From assembly GCA_021396245.1 (NCBI GenBank), contig WNYE01000110.1, forward strand, positions 1-64,000: a DNA stretch of 64,000 bases, written 5' to 3'. The stretch comes from Sporothrix humicola. Its lineage: Eukaryota > Ascomycota > Sordariomycetes > Ophiostomatales > Ophiostomataceae. Positions within the stretch are counted from its first letter, which is position 1. Every line of letters begins with the position of its first letter. Positions 56,177-64,000 of the stretch are shown here, in pieces. Both the position numbers and the translations under genes were made by a program. The notes beneath the pieces are model-generated. The model saw only the letters and a program-made list of their open reading frames with translations, was not told the DNA's origin and ran no database searches.

Positions 56177-58921
56177 ATCTGCTTGATAGAAGAACGGGAA
56201 GAGAGATCAAAGGCAGAGATATAACAGAAAGCACGGGACTGAGCGATGTCTCGGACGCAATAGGCTCTACGCAAGGAGTCTTGTGCCCGTTTGGAAAGAG
56301 AATTCGGGAATGTCGCAACGAGTTGTCTAGTTCTGTTTTGGATTGAATAGAGTTGGCAAAGCGTAGAATGCGACTGCCAACAATGGTAGAGGTGTCCACT
56401 TGCAATGCCAATACCGAAGTGTGCCAATGGCCGCCTCGAAGCACAGCTAGCCAAGGCAAGTGAATGCTAGCAAGCCTCGATTTCAAATTGGCTGGAGAAG
56501 GCTGAGTGTATGTGCGATGCCAGGAACGGCGAGCGACAGCCAGGTTCGACCGAATACATACGCTGGTATGGCTCTTGCTTGCCTGTCGCTGGAGGTTGGT
56601 TGGGAAATCGTTTGATATCGGGATTATAGGAGAGGGGGGACAATCGGTGCTGCATTTGTCGACGAAAGGGCCGCGAGGAGGGGGATTCTAAAAAATCTGT
56701 GGCGTTAAGGTTAGGATGATTTTAAGGCGTTGGTGAAGACCAGTGTCTTAATCCAAAGAAACAGTCAGTTTCGTGTCCAGGATAACCCAGCCATGTTGGT
56801 GGGGCTACCGCCTGCCTCAGAACCACTACAAGTTGTACGTCGTAATACATTTTGAGAATCCGTAGTGCCATAAGGCTACGGAGAAAGGACTGTATACGAC
56901 GCACATATACGACGTGTTGCATTATAATTACGGAGTGACTACTAATTACTATGCTTCGGTGTCCCCTACAAGTTGCTAGTCTCTGCTAACTGGGTGGCTG
57001 ATCAGGCCTGCCATGGCCTATTTCGACTAACGCATCACCACCACCAACTGGCAACAAGTAAGTACAGAAGGAACCAAGCAAATACTCAGTATATTCCATG
57101 CGATGCTATGAGACGACGATGCTTTGAAGCGGAAATCAATCATTGTAGATACATACATACATAACATGAGGCAATAAAGGTGTTATGGGGGTAATATGTC
57201 CTTCATAAAACAATGTATCTTACAAAGTCTTGTGCATCGTTGCTTTTTAACAGAGCGCTCGGCCGAAACCCTTGCTCGAATGAATGGCCCACAAGCTATT
57301 GCACACTTGGGTATGTATGCCTGGGCCTCTATCTCTCCTCGAGCCGGGTAGTCACAGAATTTGTGCAATTCGGTTATCTCGTGGGAAGCAAGGCTCAAGA
57401 GTCAGCCTGTGCGAGCATCTACATCATCGACAGCCAGTCGAATGACCTTTCGCTCTCACCGACATAATCGCACCCTTCTCGAGCTTTGAGTGGCTTGCAA
57501 ATAAATGAATATATTATATTTGCAAGGCATAAATGGCCCACCTAAGATGCGATGGAGCAGACACGAGGCAAACAACGTGAAAGGCTGGACAAGATCGGGG
57601 GGTATATAACATGAACTAAATATTTGACTACTAGTAGTTCAACGGGCATTACAAAATGTCACGATCAAAATCAGCATCAAGAACGGCAATAATACTCGCT
57701 CCCGAGTAAAGATGCCGTACATTAATAATGATGATCCTGCCCGAAGATACGAGAGGGAATGTCGAAATCCAGCAGAGAGAGTGGGGAGAAAGAAAAAAAG
57801 AAAAAGAAAAAAAGAAAGAAAGAAAGAGAAGAAAAAAAAAAGAAGAAAAAAGAAAAAAGAAGAAGAAGAAGAAGAAGAAGAAGAAGAAGAAGAAGGAAAG
57901 AAAAGAGATCAAGAAAAGAAACAACTGCTGCGGCGTGGGGCTGTGCTTACCTTTCAGCCCCATGGCAGGTGCACTTTCCTGTCAAACCCTTTTTTTCCCC
58001 TGCGCGGCGTGCTCACTAGTGGCGCCAGGTGGGGCGAGATGGGCCAACATCAACCAGGCCTTGTTGATGGATACCTGTGTTCGCTGTGATACTCGACGTG
58101 CTCCACGTTATCTTACGTCGCAGTCAAGGCGCCGCCCCTCCTTTTTCATTTGTTTCTCGGCAGCCCCTCCCTCAACTTAACACTTCGATGTACACTAATC
58201 CTCCGTACGCTTCCTCTTGAAAGCGAACAGGGAGGCTGAACCTCAATCGGCGGCCGCCCAATGTTCGTAAAACCTCGTACTCCGTAATTGGCCTTGCAGC
58301 GCCCAAAAGCCATCCTACGAGTCCATTGCTGCCATCAACTAGTCCCTGCTCGTCCCATTCAGATGGGGGGCCTGCCAACCTATTTGGATCATCCCTGCCC
58401 TGATTACCTGGGCTTCGTTCTCACTTTCCATCCCATCACCAGCTGGCGATTGCTTTCTCTTCTCTCTCCATTTTCTTTCTTGCTTCTTACCATCGCCATT
58501 ATTTATATCCACCACTTCCACACCACACCCCGCGCGCGCTTTTATCGTCCCTGTCCCTTTGCCAAACTTTGCGACCTCGATACAGATACAAACCACAGCT
58601 ACCACCAGAGCCAATACTGCCTTGTTACCCCCGCTCCGCGTTTGGCGGCGTCCGCCCATCCAGTTTCCGCCCAACATCCCAAGAGGCAACAACATCTCCC
58701 ATTACCTCTGGCTCTTCTCTGTTGCTTTGCAGCCTCGTTTGTCGGACACTGCTTTTGTATCCTCAAAGGAAGCCGGCTCCCAACACTGTGGCCGAGTGAC
58801 CCCTCCCCTACACCACTGTTTGCACTCTCAAGTGCTCTCTTACTCGCCGGCCGCTGGCTCTCCGGTTTATCAAGCTGCAATAATTTGCGCATCTACAAAC
58901 CCTTTTCGTGCCCACTTCAAC
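56177..58921. promoter_or_regulatory. Divergent spacer, E2 / CaM kinase (2.7 kb)
   Basis: It contains a long purine tract (57783-57908), one TACTCCGTA (58278-58286) and a pyrimidine-rich leader from about 58430 to the kinase ATG. A 214-codon frame at 58288-58932 overlaps the kinase start in another frame and would be an overlapping upstream frame if transcribed. No gene is accepted. Confidence 0.5.
57783..57908. repeat. 126-nt purine-only tract with (GAA)n core
   Basis: Every base from 57783 to 57908 is A or G. The core at about 57858-57894 is roughly twelve GAA units, and the rest is A-rich GAAA-type repeat. Confidence 0.95.
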
Positions 58922-60623
58922 ATGAGCTGTAAGTCACTTCTAAACTTTAAACCCACCAATATCACCACTCTCCTACCCCAAGTTTTTTTGTGCCTTTCGA
59001 TTTCCCAGGCCTGGTGATACTTCCACTTCGGTTCTCTGGCTCTTCCATGAGTTTATCTTCTCTCCTTTTGACTGATCTTGGTCGCTAATGATTTTTAACT
59101 GATAGTCTCCAGCATGTTGAGCCGCCTCCATGGCCAGCCCGACAGCTATGACAAAAAGTCAGTGGCTCTTTAATCTTCCATAAAACTTTTTAATATATTT
59201 CCAAAGGAACCAGCTAACACCAGCTATAATTTTTGTATAGGTCCAAATATCGATTTGGCCGTACGCTTGGCGCAGGCACATACGGCATTGTCCGCGAAGC
59301 AGATGGCCCGACTGGCAAGGTCGCCGTCAAGGTCATCCTAAAGAAGAATGTCAAGGGAAACGAGCAAATGGTCTACGACGAGCTGGACCTTCTTCAGAAC
59401 CTGAAGCATTCGCACATCGTCCGCTTTGTCGATTGGTTTGAGTCGAGGGTATGTCAGGGCTGCCTCTTCACTAATAGACGGCGTAATCGTATGAAGAACA
59501 GTTGCTAATATGTCCCCCTACAGGACAAATACTACATTGTCACAGAATTGGCAACGGGTGGCGAGCTATTTGACCGCATCTGCGAACAGGGCAAGTTCAC
59601 AGAGAAGGATGCCTCGCAAACTATCAAGCAAGTTTTGAGCGCCGTCGATTACCTACACAGAAACAATGTAGTCCACCGGGGTATGTATAATCACCGTCTT
59701 ATTAATCTAGAGTTCCAAGCAATCCTAATCCTCTGACACTGGGCCATTTTCTCTTCTCCAGATCTGAAACCCGAAAACCTACTTTACCTCACAAAGGAGT
59801 CGGACTCCGACTTGGTCTTGGCCGACTTTGGCATTGCTAAGATGCTGGACAGCAAGGATGAGGTCTTGACCACGATGGCTGGCTCCTTTGGCTACGCCGC
59901 ACCTGAAGTCATGCTCAAGAAGGGACATGGCAAGCCCGTCGACATGTGGTCAATGGGTGTCATCACCTACACTCTGTTGTGTGGCTACTCGCCGTTTCGC
60001 TCAGAAAACCTGCCAGACCTGATTGAGGAGTGCACGTCTGCCCGCGTCGTCTTCCATGAACGGTACTGGAAGGACGTAAGCGAAGACGCCAAGGACTTTA
60101 TCATCGGCCTACTTCAACCAAACCCGGATGACCGATGGAGCAGTGGGGTACGAGTTACTTGAAATTGGTTCCCGCCGTAGTCGATGACTTGTGCTGACAT
60201 ATCTCTTCGCAGGACGCTCTCAAGCATAGGTGGCTCAGTGGCGAGAGCGCAACGGAGCACAATTTGCTTCCCGAAATCAAGGCCTATATGGCAAAGGCCC
60301 GTCTCCGCAGAGGTATCGAGCTTGTCAAGCTTGCTAACCGTATCGAGGCACTCAAGATGCAGGAGGATGACCCCGAAAACTCCGACATGCACACAGACAC
60401 AACAACGCCGCTGCAAAAGATAACTGCAGCTGCGTCCGCCCAGAATGATGGCGCGTCCGGTAGCACCGCTGAACCCGGCCCCAGTGATAGAACAAAGCAG
60501 ACTATCCAGAAAGTAAAGGGAGCCATCTTCCGCGAGGTCGTCATGGCAAAGGTTCGTGAGATGCGCCAACAGGAGGAGGTTCGCAAGGAGGTTGAAGAGG
60601 CGAGTAAACAAGGCTCACCTTAG
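58922..60623 (+). CDS. cmk1: Calcium/calmodulin-dependent protein kinase (CMK1-like)
   Basis: Six exons (58922-58928, 59106-59157, 59241-59448, 59524-59680, 59762-60147, 60213-60623) encode 406 residues. The first coding exon is only seven bases (ATGAGCT); the second yields MSFSSMLSRLHGQPDSYDKK. The kinase domain has the loop GAGTYG (30-35), the lysine in VAVK (Lys50), HRDLKPEN (Asp142), DFG (163) and a T-loop LTTMAGSFGYAAPE with a threonine that an upstream CaMKK could phosphorylate. After the kinase, RLRRGIELVKLANRIEALKM is a basic amphipathic helix that suits an autoinhibitory/calmodulin site. A Thr/Ala/Ser-rich tail and a charged coiled end follow. It should relay calcium signals in the cytosol. 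Confidence 0.95.
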
Positions 60624-61214
60624 TAGAGCTACCTATTTAGGGGGGTGGGCTGTTTTGTGCCCGATAAAACAAGTGTGAGTCGGATGAAGGTTTTTGGTTA
60701 GTCGTCAAGAGTGCGAGTGCTGGATGTCGTTTTGTTACGCAAACTTTCGTCTTTTTGGTGGTGGGGGGGGATGTCCTAATATGATGCTGGCGCCTGGTTG
60801 TAGCTCCCTTTAGCATTTTTATGAGGCATTCACAAAGAAAAACCCGCTGCTTGTGCCATTGGTGCGGCTCCTGCCACCCCTTACAGTGCCCGTAGATTCA
60901 ACTGCGTGGCACCCCGTTTACTTTTTTTACTAGTCTGGCGAGTATATCGAAAATCCGAAGGTTATTGTTTCTTTCTATTCTTACATCCTCTGGCCCTTAA
61001 CAGAAATAAAACAGAATGTTTCAAACCCGCTCCTATAAATGAGAGATCATTCTGAACGCTATAAGCATATATAGTACACGAACTGCCTGTCATACCAACC
61101 AGGTATGTCAAAGAATGTTAAACAAAACTCCATCCCCAGCAAATTTTTGGCATCATCTGGATGCTCTAATAGATACCCTAATAGATGCCGGGCCGTACTT
61201 ATCCAGCGCGCTCT
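60624..61214. other. Convergent intergenic region
   Basis: 3' flanks of cmk1 and the next minus-strand gene, with a short G-run near 60764. No gene is recognised. Confidence 0.55.
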
Positions 61215-62656
61215 TCAGTTAAGCTCGGCAAGAGCTGCGTTGCAGAGAGCTTCGTATCGGCCTGGGTTAAACCGTTTGCGCTGCCAGCCACTTTTGCGCA
61301 AGCGCTCGATGCGGGCCTTTCGCTCAATGATACACATATCTTCGCCGATGGGTGTGGGGTTTCTGTCTGAAACTTGGCCTTCGCTGCATGGGGATGTCTG
61401 AATGAAAGTCTCAAGACTGGCCATGTGCTGGGCAAGTCGGGTCTTCAGGTTGGCAAGGTGTGCACAGTATCGACTTGCTGGGTTGTGCGGCTCAAAGGGC
61501 TGATAGTCAGGTTCGGGGCTAGTCTCGATGGAGCCATCACGCAACTGATACAGATTTACTGAGGCCCTCGGCGTAGTATCATCATCGTTGTCCGTGAATT
61601 CGTCGGCACTGGAAACGGGCAATCTCTTCGAACAGGCGGGAATTTCCGGCAGATCCTGCCGGGCCAGTCCTGTGGCAAAGTATTCATCGTCGAAACCAAG
61701 CGTAGGCGAATCAGGGCGAATGTAGGGTTCAAATACAGGCGCGTCCCTGGGGAGTTCGAAGGACACCTTTTTTCTAGAATGCCTTGGGAAAGAGAAGGGG
61801 CCGGGGGGTGACGGAATATGTAACTGGCGCAGCCGGACATCTAGGTCCTCCGAAGAGCAGACAGAAGGTGTGGGTGATGAGAGTCTGCTTTCTGACGCCC
61901 ATGTGCGAGAGCTGGCAGAGCTGGAGGGCGAGTAGGGGCTTTCAAGAGACAAGAAGGAAAATCTTTGTCTCAATCTAAATTTGGATTGAACCAGACTTTC
62001 TGCTTCACGGGAGAGGCCTGTAGCTAATTGATAGTGAATGCGCGCTTGCTCAAAGAGGTCCAAACGATACGCAGACGGGTTGCTTAATGGTCGCGCACAC
62101 ATCTCCATCGCCGTGGCAGCATAGAAGTGGAGCGAGATCAAATACGCAGGCTCGACGTTTGTCTGAAACATATTGTCAGTATATTGGTTTAAACAAGATC
62201 ATGCCAGTGTGCAGTGTCCCGGCAAAAAGAGCAGTAAACATGAGAGGACGGCTATAGGCGGTAGCTTACCACATCTTTTGTGTTGTCTAGAATCTCATTG
62301 CAACGCATGAAGCAAGCACGAAACCTGCGATTCGAATGCTGTCGCTTTACTTCGGCGATGGCCCGTTTCCAGTCCTCGGGTGTATATGGGAGAGCCGGAA
62401 GCGCTGGTGGGGATGCGAGAGACAGTCGTTTTGAGGTTTTTGATCTTGGTGATAGAGGCAAAGATGCTCGCTGGGATCTGACTGAGGGTGTGTTCGGTGT
62501 AAATGATGGCGACTGGGGCGAGTGAACGGAGAGTGGGACGTGATTCAGGCTCTGGCCGCGAGAATGGCGTTTTGATGGCTGGGAGGGCGCAAAGACAACA
62601 CTAGAGCGGTTGCCTGCCGCCACCGGGTTGAGCATCAAAGGGATAAGACCTGGCAT
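61215..62656 (-). CDS. Conserved-looking fungal protein of unknown function
   Basis: Two exons (62270-62656, 61215-62162) with in-phase GTAAGC...TTCAG junction encode 444 residues from the ATG at 62656 (MPGLIPLMLNPVAAGNRSS). The frame continues open upstream to 62962 but without obvious conservation. Residues 20-85 are S/P/R-rich. A helical block follows (YTPEDWKRAIAEVKRQHSNR through AYLISLHFYAATAMEMCARP and LFEQARIHYQLATGLSREAE), which looks like a small TPR-like or MIT-like repeat fold. The middle is disordered with Ser-rich patches. The end is another helical domain (HLANLKTRLAQHMASLETFI, IERKARIERLRKSGWQRKRF). I do not recognise a named family, and the TPR suggestion is inference. Confidence 0.78.
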
Positions 62657-64000
62657 GGCTGGGAGGGAGGAAAGGTCGACTATATGATGGTCTGGACGCG
62701 AGGCTCTGTGAGCACACAATATCTGTGTTGTCGACTTTGGCTTCCACTGCCTCCACAGGACAGTGGTAAATGATGTGGGAGGGGTGTGGTATAAATGGCT
62801 ACCGGTATTGGACGCTCGTCTGTGCGAGCCAAAGACGAACCGGGATGAGACGATAAAAACGGGACGGGCGGCTGCCGGCTTTCCTGTATCAAGAGTGACG
62901 ATAGTCGTCTTCTCGAAGCAATTTGATATTCCAGGGAGGTGTTGTTTTGCCGTGATCGGCAATCGCCAAACAGAAGGTTTCTGCCGGGGCGCAGGGGCGA
63001 CCGGAAAGGCCCTGCCAGAGTTGGTAGCAGGTGTAAGAGAGCAAATTGGGATATTAGGCTGATGACCTGGTCGTCTGAACGCGCCTCAGACTGCGACGAG
63101 ATATTTTCCGGGAAAAACAAGGCAAAGGCGGCTTGCAAGAGCGGCGTTTAAAAAAAATGCTGGGGCATCCGGAAGGCAGTTTGTATCTGACTTCCTATGG
63201 GCCAGGGGCGTCTCGTCCAACAAACAGAACACGATGATCTGGGAATGTAATGCGAAAAGACCAGGTGAGAACGATGATAAATGGATGTCGTCTAATTAAA
63301 GGTGGTACTGTAGATCTGTGAAGGAGAAATGGGCCGTTAAAGTCAAGGATGAGGAAAGCCGAGCAGGACGGGATGTTTAAGTATTGAAAATGTACGACGT
63401 AAAAGCTGCCACTGACAAAATGTCTGCTCGCCGCTTGGATATAATAAGAGATATAAATTTGGCAAAAGCGGAAAAGGTGCCAGGGGTGCCCCCCGAGAAG
63501 CAAAAGACTGAACCACATATGCAAAGAACAAGGAGAGAAGCGGGCCTGGCACCACCATCGTGGCTCTCGAGTGTAGTAGCGTCAACGCCATCTGTGTGCG
63601 ACACAAACCTCCCTGCACTAGCGCAACCAACATGGTGTGTGCGCCCGTGTCACGGGTGGTGCCTGCTCTCGTTGTCTTTTATGTCGACATTTTGACTGGC
63701 TGGCCTTGCCCATTTGGGCCACAGAACGTCAAGGTTCAAAGGGAAAGCGCACAAAGCGCAGGGTGCTTGTCCCAAGTACGACTCACGATGGAAAGCGAGT
63801 TATGGGAGAGATAGGGGCGCATGTTACGGCCTGCTCTACTTAGCAATTGTCTCCATAGCGTCGTGGCGGAAATTACGAACACTTTTACACAAACCTGGCT
63901 AACATCGTTTGTCCTTGACCTTCTCTTCCTCTTATTCGCTCACGAGTGATTGGATCAGTGTACTCCATGTCTCTGAGATGTTCGCTGAGCATGGGAGATG
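62657..64000. other. Right-edge intergenic region
   Basis: Upstream region of the last gene and the window edge. The frames at 62680-63138, 63384-63695 and 63560-63902 have no recognisable content. I see no gene entering from the right edge. Confidence 0.5.

Noticed and set aside
57759..58180. Three overlapping Lys/Glu-rich frames
   Set aside because: They are translations of the purine tract in its three frames, not proteins.

Overview
The window is a stretch of nuclear chromosome from a filamentous ascomycete (Pezizomycotina, most likely Sordariomycetes). The evidence is short GT-AG introns (about 54-285 bp, many with a CTAAC-type branch site), roughly one gene per 3 kb, and a typical fungal gene set: SWIRM/HMG-box LSD1, CYP52-like P450, CRH-type GH16, Ctr copper transporter and BNA1. 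I could build 21 protein-coding genes exon by exon. I recognised no tRNA, rRNA, transposon, CRISPR array or biosynthetic cluster.

Layout. 0.8-12.3 kb: a coiled-coil protein of unknown function (+), then four minus-strand genes: a DPP V-like serine peptidase, the NuA4 subunit EAF6, a PWI/RS-rich splicing protein and an unknown 205-residue protein. 13.8-22.1 kb: a FAHD1-like acylpyruvase (+) convergent with BNA1 (-), a Ctr copper transporter (+) convergent with a peroxisomal-type CoA diphosphatase (-), and the CCCH poly(A)-binding protein NAB2 (-). 25.2-39.7 kb: secreted GH20 hexosaminidase (+), CYP52-like P450 (+), aromatic-type aminotransferase with a mitochondrial-looking leader (-), and a CRH-like GH16 wall enzyme (+), separated by unusually long gene-free spacers. 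40.7-62.7 kb: TOP1 (-), ATP synthase gamma ATP3 (+), LSD1/KDM1 (-), VPS33 (-), a UBE2W-like E2 (-), CaM kinase CMK1 (+) and a conserved-looking unknown protein (-).

The genes do not form one pathway. Several themes recur by chance: chromatin and DNA topology (EAF6, LSD1, TOP1), mRNA processing and export (PWI/RS protein, NAB2), aromatic amino acid and kynurenine metabolism (BNA1, aminotransferase), and wall or chitin remodelling (GH20, CRH). Neighbours often converge, so 3' ends lie close together. The regulated or secreted genes (GH20, P450, CRH, CaM kinase) have 2.7-3.6 kb of upstream sequence.

The oddest DNA is not coding. It includes a 12-bp minisatellite filling a stop-free intron of the GH20 gene, a 126-nt purine-only tract, a C/G-rich hairpin in a peptidase intron, an 8-bp tandem repeat in a TOP1 intron, and a recurrent intergenic 9-mer TACGGAGTA. 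I found no convincing undescribed multi-gene system. All gene models are inferred from splice signals and remembered family conservation; nothing was searched.
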